Program-made: the position numbers and the translations under genes
Notes under the pieces: model-generated
Database searches by the model: none
Seen by the model: only the letters and a program-made list of their open reading frames with translations
What the model was told of the DNA's origin: nothing
Source of the DNA: Betaproteobacteria bacterium
GTDB taxonomy: Bacteria; Pseudomonadota; Gammaproteobacteria; Burkholderiales; Usitatibacteraceae
Length of the DNA: 64,000 bases
Assembly (NCBI GenBank): GCA_016711875.1
Contig: JADJSD010000001.1
Span: 372,001 to 436,000, forward strand
Direction: 5' to 3'
In this document: positions 24,725-31,118 of the stretch, piece by piece
How the letters are laid out: each line of letters opens with the position of its first letter
Position numbering within the stretch: the stretch's first letter is position 1

Positions 24725-25036
24725 CTACGTTCGTTGAGCCAAGTGCAGGGACAGCATGCGCCACTGTCCGTCGCGCTTGATGTACGTAGACGAGGAGCGC
24801 AGGGTGGACAGCTTGCCCGGCCCCTCTGCCTGAGCGAACCAGATGTCCGCGGTGCCGATGACGACCGCAAAGTTGCCCTCGACGAGTGCGGAGCGCTCGC
24901 GCAGCGATTGCCTGGACATCCGTAGCCTGAGAACGCCCTGAATGAGTTCCTCCATCCCATAGGTGGACCCGTTGCTGAGAACCCGGATGAACCGGGGATC
25001 GACCAGGCGCCTGAGGGCCGGCTCGTCGGGAGCCAA
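24725..25036 (-). CDS. NTF2-like protein, probably N-terminally shortened (cassette 9)
   Basis: About 103 residues from TTG 25036; an in-frame TAA inside the crossover core lies just upstream. DPRFIRVLSNGSTYGMEELIQGV and STYIKRDGQWRMLSLHLAQ match the DUF4440 fold, but the usual first helix is absent. The gene may be inactive. Confidence 0.55.
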   Translation of the reverse strand: MAPDEPALRRLVDPRFIRVLSNGSTYGMEELIQGVLRLRMSRQSLRERSALVEGNFAVVIGTADIWFAQAEGPGKLSTLRSSSTYIKRDGQWRMLSLHLAQRT

Positions 25037-25052
25037 AGACGCTTGCTGTGTC

Positions 25053-25148
25053 GCTTAACGTTCGAGTTGAACGGCCAGGCACGATGACCGTGCCGCGGCA
25101 AGACGCGGCCCATGATGCACCAAGGCCAGCTCGAACGCGTCGCCAGCA
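25053..25148 (-). repeat. attC site with degenerate R'' core (cassette 8)
   Basis: 96 bp, same length as the intact family. R' is GCTTAAC (25053-25059). The body matches the consensus (GAGTTGAACGGCC, GCGGCAAGACGCGGCCCA, GCTCGAACGC), but R'' is GCCAGCA (25142-25148) in place of GTTAGRY. Confidence 0.75.
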
Positions 25149-25149
25149 G

Positions 25150-25722
25150 TCATGCCTTGTTCTTCTCGAGGTCCTTCCACAAAACGCGACTACACCAGTC
25201 GTACACTGATTCAGGGTGCTCGTTGAATTGCCGCAGCCAAACACTCATGAAGCCGCCAAAGTACGTGCCCCATGCTTCGGCGTCCGCACCGTCGAAGTAG
25301 TGTAACCACCGATCGATGTCCGGTTTGGGTTCTTCAAGCGCGCCGTAACCATCGACCCATCCTGTTCTTTCCGCGGGCCCCGCGAGGCGATTTCGCAAGT
25401 ACTTGTCGAGGGCGACGCGCTGCAACTGCACGGCCTCCTCGACCTTGGCGCGATCGGTATATTGAAAGAACGACACCGTGTCGTTGATCTTCCCCTTCGC
25501 AGCGTCATGCCGCCAAGCAAAGGTCGGTCGAAATTCCCCAATCCAGAGCAGAGGAAGCAGCCCCGCAGATTTCGCATTGGTAGAGAACTTGAATGTGACG
25601 ACGCCATTTGTGGCGGCGATCTTCCACTTCGGCTGCGCGCTCTTGAGGCGACGTAGCCCGGTCGATCGCGCGGCCACGACGAATGCGCGTTCGAAGTTTT
25701 CGTAGAACTCCGCTTCTCGCAT
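25150..25722 (-). CDS. Hypothetical protein (cassette 8)
   Basis: 190 residues. Mixed alpha-beta, with KFSTNAKSAGLLPLLWIGEFRPTF, then WVDGYGALEEPKPDIDRWL and a C-terminal EHPESVYDWCSRVLWKDLEK. The ATG is 4 bases from the attC boundary. I recognise no domain, and the gene has a lower GC content than chromosomal neighbours. Confidence 0.65.
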   Translation of the reverse strand: MREAEFYENFERAFVVAARSTGLRRLKSAQPKWKIAATNGVVTFKFSTNAKSAGLLPLLWIGEFRPTFAWRHDAAKGKINDTVSFFQYTDRAKVEEAVQLQRVALDKYLRNRLAGPAERTGWVDGYGALEEPKPDIDRWLHYFDGADAEAWGTYFGGFMSVWLRQFNEHPESVYDWCSRVLWKDLEKNKA

Positions 25723-25725
25723 GAC

Positions 25726-25821
25726 TGCTAACGACCGAGTTGAGCGGCTATCCGCGCTGACCGTACCGCGGCCAGGCGCGGCCCACGAAACTCCACGGTC
25801 CGCTCGAACGACTTGTTAGAA
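25726..25821 (-). repeat. attC site (cassette 7)
   Basis: 96 bp. R' TGCTAAC (25726-25732), R'' GTTAGAA (25815-25821). Internal arms GAGTTGAGCGGC and GTCCGCTCGAAC pair to give the usual attC hairpin. The inner block reads CAGGCGCGGCCCA where the others have CAGACGCGGCCCA. Confidence 0.88.
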
Positions 25822-25831
25822 CGCAGTTCCG

Positions 25832-26254
25832 TCATTTCGCTTTGATGACCTGACCTCTGGCCCCTACGCGCCGCCGGACCAACCAGACCCCCGCGAGAAG
25901 CGTCGCGAGCAGAGTTGCAGCCTCAATACTCGACATGGTGACAATCGTCGCATCCGTACCCCAGTAGTGCGCAATCTCTGATACTCGAAAGTAGAGCAGT
26001 GGCGCCGCTACGAGAACCGCAATTGCGAAAGCTGCACGCCTGTAGAGGCGCTCGAGGGGATACGTTGCCACTGCTGCCGCAGCAATGGCGGCGAGCACAG
26101 CACACGTAACCATTTCGAAATGAGGCCGCGGAACCACGCGAGGAAAGAACCACACCGCCGCATAGTGCTGCGTAAAGCCGTACACCGCAAACACAAGCAC
26201 CGCAAGAATCGGGATCGCAACAATGGCGGCGACGGTACGTATGCGTATGCGCAC
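25832..26254 (-). CDS. Hypothetical integral membrane protein (cassette 7)
   Basis: 140 residues from GTG 26254. Four predicted transmembrane helices (about 7-27, 47-64, 73-88 and 106-125) with a basic end VRRRVGARGQVIKAK. No catalytic motif. Small multi-pass proteins of unknown function are frequent in integron cassettes. Confidence 0.68.
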   Translation of the reverse strand: MRIRIRTVAAIVAIPILAVLVFAVYGFTQHYAAVWFFPRVVPRPHFEMVTCAVLAAIAAAAVATYPLERLYRRAAFAIAVLVAAPLLYFRVSEIAHYWGTDATIVTMSSIEAATLLATLLAGVWLVRRRVGARGQVIKAK

Positions 26255-26258
26255 TGCG

Positions 26259-26354
26259 TTCTAACGATTGAGTTGAGCGGCCAGGCACGATGCCTTGGCC
26301 GCGTTCAGACGCGGCCAACAGACCCCGCGCGGCCGCTCGACCGCATTGTTAGCC
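26259..26354 (-). repeat. attC site (cassette 6)
   Basis: 96 bp. R' TTCTAAC (26259-26265), R'' GTTAGCC (26348-26354). Inner blocks GAGTTGAGCGGCCAGGCACG and CCGCTCGACCGC are conserved. Confidence 0.92.
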
Positions 26355-26602
26355 GACAATCTTGTCGTAATCCGCGTGGGATCCGATCCAGAACCACTGA
26401 ATTCCACCTGCCACTTCGTGGCCAAGTGCACGGTACCTATCACCAACGCGAACGGACCAGACGGCGCCGATGCGTTTGAAGTGAAGCGAAGGGTGCCTTG
26501 AGTCTGACTTGAGGAGCTGGAATTCTTGTCGGCATTCTCACGCACATCTTTCGGAAGTGCCTCGTAGAGCACCCAAAAGCGCGACGATGCTGTGTGGATC
26601 AC
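26349..26602 (-). pseudogene. RelE/ParE-type toxin with frameshift (cassette 6)
   Basis: From GTG 26602, overlapping the antitoxin stop as GTGA, the frame reads SSRFWVLYEALPKDVRENADKN. The rest lies in another frame: FQLLKSD, HPSLHFKRIGAVWSVRVGD, YRALG and WFWIGSHADYDKIVG, ending with a TAA inside the attC R'' core. The 254-base span is one short of an 85-codon gene, so a single base is missing near 26524. Without it the protein is a typical RelE-fold RNase. Either the toxin is truly inactivated or the read is wrong. Confidence 0.78.
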
Positions 26603-26799
26603 AGCGGGCGAGACTTGCCTGACTTGTACTCGGCTGCCGACTCTTGAATTAGGTGATCCAGCTTTCCGCCGGTTGAATCGGCCTCGATTTGCCGATCCCA
26701 AGCTTGAGCATCGAACTCCGCAAACCATGCACGAAATTCGGCAAGTTCCTTTGCCGAAAGCTTCTTCACCTGGTCTTCGAGTTTCCCGATGTCGCTCAT
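26599..26799 (-). CDS. Antitoxin of RelE/ParE-type module (cassette 6)
   Basis: 66 residues, acidic and helical (SDIGKLEDQVKKLSAKELAEF, FDAQAWDRQIEADSTGGKLDHL). Short antitoxins of this form precede RelE-like toxins, and the next gene starts at its stop with GTGA overlap. The whole module is one cassette. The open frame is intact while the toxin is not. Confidence 0.8.
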   Translation of the reverse strand: MSDIGKLEDQVKKLSAKELAEFRAWFAEFDAQAWDRQIEADSTGGKLDHLIQESAAEYKSGKSRPL

Positions 26800-26852
26800 G
26801 TGCAGCTCCTAAGCGCGTGCTGTGGGGAATTGTACGCCGCAGCCCGATTGTC

Positions 26853-26948
26853 GGCTAACGATTGAGTTGAGCGGTCGGGCACGATGCCCACGTCGCGGCC
26901 AGACGCGGCCCACTGACGCCACACGTTCGCTCGAACGCATTGTTAGAA
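26853..26948 (-). repeat. attC site (cassette 5)
   Basis: 96 bp. R' GGCTAAC (26853-26859), R'' GTTAGAA (26942-26948). Body and arms match the main family. Confidence 0.92.
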
Positions 26949-27233
26949 GTCAATTCTGCCTCCACGTGCGGCTGCGCTCCGTCCGCGACGCACCACGCGA
27001 AGAAGTTCGGGCGCGACTGACAGCACTTCACATTTGCCAATTGGTATCCAGGCCAAGCCGGTGTTGTCCCAGCCTACAACTGGGAACACACGCCCTGAGC
27101 ACCGCCGGAAGCTCGCCCGGTAGTCCCTTGGCGCGGATGGAGCATTCAAGTGCTTTGAAACGCGAACATAGTCACCAACTCGAATTGGCCTCCCAAGACG
27201 GTCCCAGCCCGATGGTGATTGCGAGCGAGTCAT
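26943..27233 (-). CDS. Hypothetical beta-rich protein (cassette 5)
   Basis: 96 residues. An early GDYVRVSKHLNAP, then CSGRVFPVVGWDNTGLAWIPIG, suggests a small SH3-like beta-barrel. The C-terminus is basic (RRGRSAAARGG). The TAA lies inside the attC R'' core. No homologue recognised. Confidence 0.62.
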   Translation of the reverse strand: MTRSQSPSGWDRLGRPIRVGDYVRVSKHLNAPSAPRDYRASFRRCSGRVFPVVGWDNTGLAWIPIGKCEVLSVAPELLRVVRRGRSAAARGGRIDF

Positions 27234-27237
27234 TGAC

Positions 27238-27333
27238 TTCTAACGATGAAGTTGAGCGGCCGGCCACGATGCCTCGGCCGCGGCCAGACGCGGCCCACCG
27301 ACTCCACACGGACGCCCGGACGCTTTGTTAGAT
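27238..27333 (-). repeat. attC site (cassette 4)
   Basis: 96 bp. R' TTCTAAC (27238-27244), R'' GTTAGAT (27327-27333). Close to the consensus through the whole length. Confidence 0.92.
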
Positions 27334-27657
27334 CGCATTTGGCGTGACCCTTAGCCATCCATCTTCGAACGTAATGACTCCGCCTGGAAGGGTGTGCTCA
27401 CTTGAAGGAGAGACTATGACTCGCACGCCGGGGAGAAGAGGCGCCCCGAGTTCGCGGTCTACTTCTGGGCCGTAGCCCAAGAGATCGACGCTCCACCCCT
27501 TGTCAGGTTCGCGGTGCCAAATTGAAGATCCATCGGCGGCTCGAGAATTCTCCATTTCTCCGGCGCGCCACTCAATGACGAGATACCAACAGCGAGAACC
27601 CTCCTCTGCGCAGCGGGATTCGATAAACCTCTTGGCGCTGGCGCTAACGCTCACCAT
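27328..27657 (-). CDS. Hypothetical protein (cassette 4)
   Basis: 109 residues. MVSVSASAKRFIESRCAEEGS, then WHREPDKGWSVDLLGYGPEVDRELG and a C-terminal GGVITFEDGWLRVTPNAI. Its stop TAA is within the R'' core. Family unknown. Confidence 0.62.
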   Translation of the reverse strand: MVSVSASAKRFIESRCAEEGSRCWYLVIEWRAGEMENSRAADGSSIWHREPDKGWSVDLLGYGPEVDRELGAPLLPGVRVIVSPSSEHTLPGGVITFEDGWLRVTPNAI

Positions 27658-27660
27658 GCG

Positions 27661-27756
27661 ATCAAACGATCAAGTTGAGCGGCCGGCCACAATGACTGTG
27701 CCGCGGCCAGACGCGGCCCACCTACGCTACACGGTCGCTCGAACACATTGTTAGGT
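27661..27756 (-). repeat. attC site (cassette 3)
   Basis: 96 bp. R' is ATCAAAC (27661-27667), slightly off consensus; R'' GTTAGGT (27750-27756) is perfect. Confidence 0.9.
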
Positions 27757-28182
27757 TGCAATACGTATCACTTTGTCCGTGAATTCTCGGGTAGCCGCGG
27801 CTAAGTCCTCGTCTGCCGTAACGAGACCATACCCATTTGAGAGTGCGACCTCCGCGATGAGCACGTCCTGCAGATTGTTCGCCTTGCCATCATTCTTTGA
27901 GTCGAGCTTGGTGCGGAGAGCGGCGTGGTGCTGACCCTGCCCCCACTTGGCCTGGCCCCAGCGAGAGACATTCCATACCGCGCTCTCAGTTGGCACGATA
28001 TCGGGCTGTTGCATCGCAAAAGTGAGAAACAGAACGCCACGGCGCTCTGGGTCTGTTGTCCGTTTGATCTCGTCAATCTGAATGTGCGTCGCCACCAGCT
28101 CCGCATCCTGCGGCAACTCTGCCCGCGAGAATCGGCCATCAGCGATTCGATTGAAGACGTTGGTATCGACAACGTATCTCAC
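27751..28182 (-). CDS. PIN-domain RNase, VapC-like, no partner (cassette 3)
   Basis: 143 residues from GTG 28182. RYVVDTNVFNRIADG opens with the PIN catalytic Asp (VDTN); QDVLIAEVALSNGYGLVTADEDLAA gives the later acidic residues. This is the typical VapC-type metal-dependent RNase. No antitoxin-sized gene accompanies it in the cassette. The stop TAA is inside the attC R'' core. Confidence 0.85.
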   Translation of the reverse strand: MRYVVDTNVFNRIADGRFSRAELPQDAELVATHIQIDEIKRTTDPERRGVLFLTFAMQQPDIVPTESAVWNVSRWGQAKWGQGQHHAALRTKLDSKNDGKANNLQDVLIAEVALSNGYGLVTADEDLAAATREFTDKVIRIAT

Positions 28183-28188
28183 GCTGCA

Positions 28189-28260
28189 ACCTAATGTGAA
28201 GTTGAGGGGCGAAGCAAAAGCAACGCTTTTTCGGAGTCCCTCTCGAACGCAGGGTTAGGT
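28189..28260 (-). repeat. Short attC site of a different type (cassette 2)
   Basis: 72 bp rather than 96, with a shorter central region (GAAGCAAAAGCAACGCTTTT). R'' GTTAGGT (28254-28260) is perfect; R' is ACCTAAT (28189-28195), so the crossover triplet is ATT rather than GTT. Arms GTTGAGGGGC and CCCTCTCGAAC still pair. Confidence 0.8.
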
Positions 28261-28713
28261 TGCTCTGAAGCCACGGCGCACCCACCCGATTGACCATCCA
28301 ACAGCGTAAGCGCCAACCACAAACGACAGCCAAAGGGCGACGAGAAAGCGATAAAGGTCTAGGTTCCTTGAACGTGCTTCATTGTTGTCCAGCCTGGCTT
28401 GTGCGGCATGAAGAACTGCTCGCTTTCTAAATTCTTTTGCTGCCGCTTCTTTTACGTTGGGCGGCTTTTTCGACATTGAATCCTTGACGATGCGTTGGAT
28501 CTCCGCACTTGATAACTGGCTGGGGAAGCCAACTTCGCCAACTGATTCAACCTCAACAATGGTCACATCGCCTTTCAGTTTCTCGAGATAATAGGCTTCA
28601 TCTTCTGGACGATTTGAGTCCGATGTTGAGATGACTACCGCACCAACAGCGGCAAGCCCTGAGAGCACCGATAGAACTACCCAAATTCTTTGCCAACCAT
28701 TCAACCGCCGCAT
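28255..28713 (-). CDS. Hypothetical membrane protein (cassette 2)
   Basis: 152 residues from ATG 28713, chosen because GGAG lies 6 bases upstream (the longer frame starts from TTG at 28728). Two transmembrane helices (about 6-26 and 121-143) flank a soluble domain with an ELSSAEIQRIVKD-like stretch (SSAEIQRIVKDSMSKKP). Base composition is noticeably AT-richer than the host region, suggesting recent acquisition. Confidence 0.65.
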   Translation of the reverse strand: MRRLNGWQRIWVVLSVLSGLAAVGAVVISTSDSNRPEDEAYYLEKLKGDVTIVEVESVGEVGFPSQLSSAEIQRIVKDSMSKKPPNVKEAAAKEFRKRAVLHAAQARLDNNEARSRNLDLYRFLVALWLSFVVGAYAVGWSIGWVRRGFRAT

Positions 28714-28727
28714 ATATTTCTCCAGCA

Positions 28728-28823
28728 ACCTAACGATGCAGTTGAGCGGCAGGCCACGATGCCTCGGCCGCGGTCAGACGCGGCCCGCTAACAACCTCCG
28801 GCCGCTCGAACGCATGGTTAGGG
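28728..28823 (-). repeat. attC site (cassette 1)
   Basis: 96 bp. R' ACCTAAC (28728-28734), R'' GTTAGGG (28817-28823). The R'' on this strand matches the attI-side junction GTTAGGG, as expected for the first cassette. Confidence 0.92.
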
Positions 28824-28824
28824 A

Positions 28825-29082
28825 TCATTTTCCGCTCTGGATTCGGTGAATTTGGCGCGTGACGATAAAACCGCTAACGAAGACTACGAAGAAGACGGTG
28901 CTGCCGATAGCCTTGCCATACTGAACGGCAATGTAGGGTGACAGGCCTGCCACGGTGATAGCCGCGGCCACCAGCAGGTAGCAGGTCGATAAGCGACGTG
29001 CCTTAGCTGCTCTTTCGTCAGCCGCGTCACTTGCGTTCTCGTGCGATGGTCGGGGAGTCACTTCTTTCGACATGGAAGGCAT
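28825..29082 (-). CDS. Hypothetical small membrane protein (cassette 1)
   Basis: 85 residues, first cassette after attI. A polar N-terminus (KEVTPRPSHENASDAADERA) is followed by two transmembrane helices (about 33-50 and 57-75). No family recognised. Being nearest to attI, it should be the most highly expressed and the most recently inserted cassette. Confidence 0.65.
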   Translation of the reverse strand: MPSMSKEVTPRPSHENASDAADERAAKARRLSTCYLLVAAAITVAGLSPYIAVQYGKAIGSTVFFVVFVSGFIVTRQIHRIQSGK

Positions 29083-29085
29083 GAT

Positions 29086-29150
29086 CCCTAACTTTTATGT
29101 CTGTTTCGGATGTTAAGAATAGTGCATCACGGCAGTCCGCCTAGCAACGG
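29086..29150 (-). other. attI recombination site (probable)
   Basis: The first cassette joins here: GTTAGGG on the minus strand at 29092-29086. Just inside lies an inverted partner core, TTCTTAAC (minus strand), separated by about 19 bases, giving the simple inverted IntI-binding pair expected for attI. The exact extent cannot be set by sequence alone. Confidence 0.72.
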
Positions 29151-29183
29151 GGGGTCAACCGGAAGTTGCTGATTCGCGTTGTG

Positions 29184-29212
29184 ATTTCCATCGGTTCGGA
29201 ATCAATGGAAAT
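29184..29212 (+). promoter_or_regulatory. Inverted repeat over the intI start codons
   Basis: ATTTCCAT (29184-29191) pairs with ATGGAAAT (29205-29212). The second arm contains both candidate intI start codons, so a transcript beginning upstream could hide them. It is also a possible protein-binding site. Function unproven. Confidence 0.45.
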
Positions 29213-30215
29213 GACAAACCCGTCAGGCACCTTCCCACCCCCCGCCCACCCCTCCCCCAACCCCCGCACCCTCCTCGGCCAGCTCCGCAGCCAGGTCCGC
29301 GTCCGCCTTTACAGTTTCCGCACTGAACAGGCCTACGCCTACTGGGTTCGCCGCTACGTCCGCCACCACGGCGGCCGGCACCCGCGGGATCTGGGCCCGG
29401 AGGATCTGAAGGGTTTCCTCTCGGACCTGGCCGAGAAGCACCGGGTCGCGGCCAGCACCCAGAACCAGGCGCTCTCGGCCCTGCTCTTCCTCTACAAGGA
29501 CGTGCTGGGGATGGAGCTGCCCTGGCTCGACGGCATCAAGAAGGCGAAGCGCCCCCGCCGCCTTCCCGTGGTCCTCACGCGCGAGGAGGCCCGAGCCCTC
29601 CTCGCGCGGATGGAGGGCACCCACGGCCTCATGGCCCGGCTGCTCTACGGCACCGGCATGCGGCTGCGGGAGATGATCACGCTGCGCGTGAAGGACATGG
29701 AGCTCGCCCGCCGAGAGATCGTCATCCGCGAAGCCAAGGGCGGCAAGGACCGCATGACGGTGCTGCCTTCATCGCTCGTCGAGCCCCTGCGCGAGCACCT
29801 GACCCGCGTGAACACGCTGTTTCTCGAAGATCGCGCCCGGAACCTGCCGCCCGTCGAGCTGCCCGGTGCCTACGGCCGCAAGAACCCCGCCGCGGGAAGG
29901 CTGTGGGGCTGGCACTGGGTGTTCCCGCAGCGCACGATCGCCCCCGACCCGCGCACCGGCATCCGTCGGCGGCATCACGCCAACGAGCAGTCGTTCTCGC
30001 GCGCCCTGTCCCGTGCCGCGCGGGAAGCCGGCCTCGTGAAGCCCGTCACGGCCCACACGATGCGCCACTCCTTCGCCACCCACCTCATGGAGTCCGGCTA
30101 CGACATCCGCACCGTGCAGGAGCTGCTGGGGCACAAGGACGTCTCCACCACGATGATCTACACCCACGTGCTCAACCGGGGCGGGCGGGGCGTGGTGAGT
30201 CCGCTGGATCGGTAG
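29205..30215 (+). CDS. intI: Integron integrase IntI
   Basis: 336 residues. The tyrosine-recombinase residues are all present: R153 (TGMRLREMI), K181 (KGGKDR), H284 and R287 (HTMRHSFATHL), H310 (LLGHKDV) and the nucleophile Y319 (TMIYTHV). The segment around residues 213-255 (GRKNPAAGRLWGWHWVFPQ to RTGIRRRHH) is the IntI-specific insertion that recognises folded attC DNA. It points away from the cassette array as in all known integrons. An ATG at 29211 is possible, with GGAA 8 bases upstream. The ORF extends upstream from TTG 29166, which is unlikely. Confidence 0.97.
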   Translation: MEMTNPSGTFPPPAHPSPNPRTLLGQLRSQVRVRLYSFRTEQAYAYWVRRYVRHHGGRHPRDLGPEDLKGFLSDLAEKHRVAASTQNQALSALLFLYKDVLGMELPWLDGIKKAKRPRRLPVVLTREEARALLARMEGTHGLMARLLYGTGMRLREMITLRVKDMELARREIVIREAKGGKDRMTVLPSSLVEPLREHLTRVNTLFLEDRARNLPPVELPGAYGRKNPAAGRLWGWHWVFPQRTIAPDPRTGIRRRHHANEQSFSRALSRAAREAGLVKPVTAHTMRHSFATHLMESGYDIRTVQELLGHKDVSTTMIYTHVLNRGGRGVVSPLDR

Positions 30216-30232
30216 TTCCGCGCCGGCTTCGC

Positions 30233-30242
30233 TGTATATACA
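30233..30242 (+). promoter_or_regulatory. Palindrome upstream of BrnA-like gene
   Basis: TGTATATACA is a perfect 10-bp palindrome, 38-68 bp before the two candidate starts of the BrnA-like gene, in an otherwise GC-rich region. Antitoxins of the ribbon-helix-helix type commonly bind such sites in their own promoters. It may also include the -10 element. Confidence 0.5.
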
Positions 30243-30309
30243 CTACGCATCTTCACCGCCAGATCGCACTCCCGACTCCATGTCATCTCCTTCCGCCAAG
30301 CCACGCGCC

Positions 30310-30603
30310 ATGAAGAAGCAATCCTCTTCGAAAGCCTCGCGAACTGACTGGAATCGAATCCGTGCCCAGCGGGATTCGGACATCGCGATCACGCCGGAGC
30401 ACCCGGAGGCCGACGTGCGCCACATCGTCCGCGCCATCGTGCGAAGGGGCCTGGAGCCCGTGCCGCCGAAGGCCTCCATCTCGCTTCGCGTGGACGCCGA
30501 CGTGCTGGACTGGTTCAAATCCGCAGGCCCCGGCTACCAGACCCGCATGAACGCCGTCCTGCGTGCCTACAAGGAAGCGGCCGCAAAACCGGGGCGGAAA
30601 TGA
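30310..30603 (+). CDS. BrnA-like antitoxin/DNA-binding protein
   Basis: 97 residues from ATG 30310 (an ATG at 30280 adds 10). The C-terminal half, KASISLRVDADVLDWFKS followed by GPGYQTRMNAVLRAY, is the BrnA ribbon-helix-helix signature. BrnA normally pairs with a BrnT toxin encoded upstream; here the upstream neighbour is intI and no toxin is present. It overlaps the next gene by ATGA. Confidence 0.82.
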   Translation: MKKQSSSKASRTDWNRIRAQRDSDIAITPEHPEADVRHIVRAIVRRGLEPVPPKASISLRVDADVLDWFKSAGPGYQTRMNAVLRAYKEAAAKPGRK

Positions 30604-30815
30604 GCGGAGTGCGCCGATACCCCAAGGTGATTCGGTGGTCGGCGGAGGACGCCTGCTACGTCGGGACGTCGCCGGGACTGATGCTGGGCGGCGTTCACGG
30701 GCACGACGAACGCCAGGTTTTCGACGAGCTTTGCCGGGCGGTCGAGGAGATCGTTGCCCTTTACGACCTCGACGGCAAGCCGCTCCCTAAGCCCGCACTT
30801 CCCCCATCTGGATGA
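30600..30815 (+). CDS. HicB-like protein
   Basis: 71 residues. YPKVIRWSAEDACYVGTSPGLMLGG followed by DELCRAVEEIVALY resembles the partly degraded RNase-H-like N-terminal domain of HicB antitoxins. There is no DNA-binding C-terminus and no HicA toxin. Coupled to the BrnA-like gene by ATGA. It overlaps the 3' end of the convergent EthD gene by 29 bases. Confidence 0.65.
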   Translation: MSGVRRYPKVIRWSAEDACYVGTSPGLMLGGVHGHDERQVFDELCRAVEEIVALYDLDGKPLPKPALPPSG

Positions 30816-31098
30816 TCGGCTGCAGGTCCGTGTAGTTCGGGATGTCCGCCGTGATCGCCGCCGCGTGCGGGCCGAAGTTCGCCTCGAAGGTCTCGATCGA
30901 TTCGAACAGGAACCACGCCGTCACCCGGAAGGCCGGCGCGCCCGTCGGCATCACGCCCGCCAGGCCCTGGTCCACACCGAAGCCCTTGCACGAAGCCCCC
31001 ACGCGCTCGAGCACCATGGGGCAATGTTTCTTCAGGTAGTAGTCCATGTCGAAGCGGCTGCCGTGGGTGTTGGGGTACAGCACGGTGATGCGGATCAT
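30787..31098 (-). CDS. EthD-family protein
   Basis: 103 residues. IRITVLYPNTHGSRFDMDYYLKKHCPMV is the typical ferredoxin-like EthD start, with the conserved FDMDYYLKKH, and the C-terminus has HAAAITADIPNYTDLQPIIQ. The family includes EthD of ether degradation and small enzymes; role here unknown. Confidence 0.87.
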   Translation of the reverse strand: MIRITVLYPNTHGSRFDMDYYLKKHCPMVLERVGASCKGFGVDQGLAGVMPTGAPAFRVTAWFLFESIETFEANFGPHAAAITADIPNYTDLQPIIQMGEVRA

Positions 31099-31118
31099 GT
31101 GTCGCCTTTCGCGGAGGG

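Noticed and set aside
21066..29092. CRISPR array, because of regularly spaced similar repeats
   Set aside because: Repeats are 72-96 bp imperfect palindromes separated by whole genes, and no cas genes are present. They are attC sites.
29093..29165. LexA box controlling intI
   Set aside because: CTGT at about 29100 is not followed by ACAG at the right spacing, so SOS control is not supported here.
29093..29204. Cassette promoter Pc
   Set aside because: A TTGACC-like -35 is present on the minus strand near 29150, but no -10 at proper spacing is convincing.
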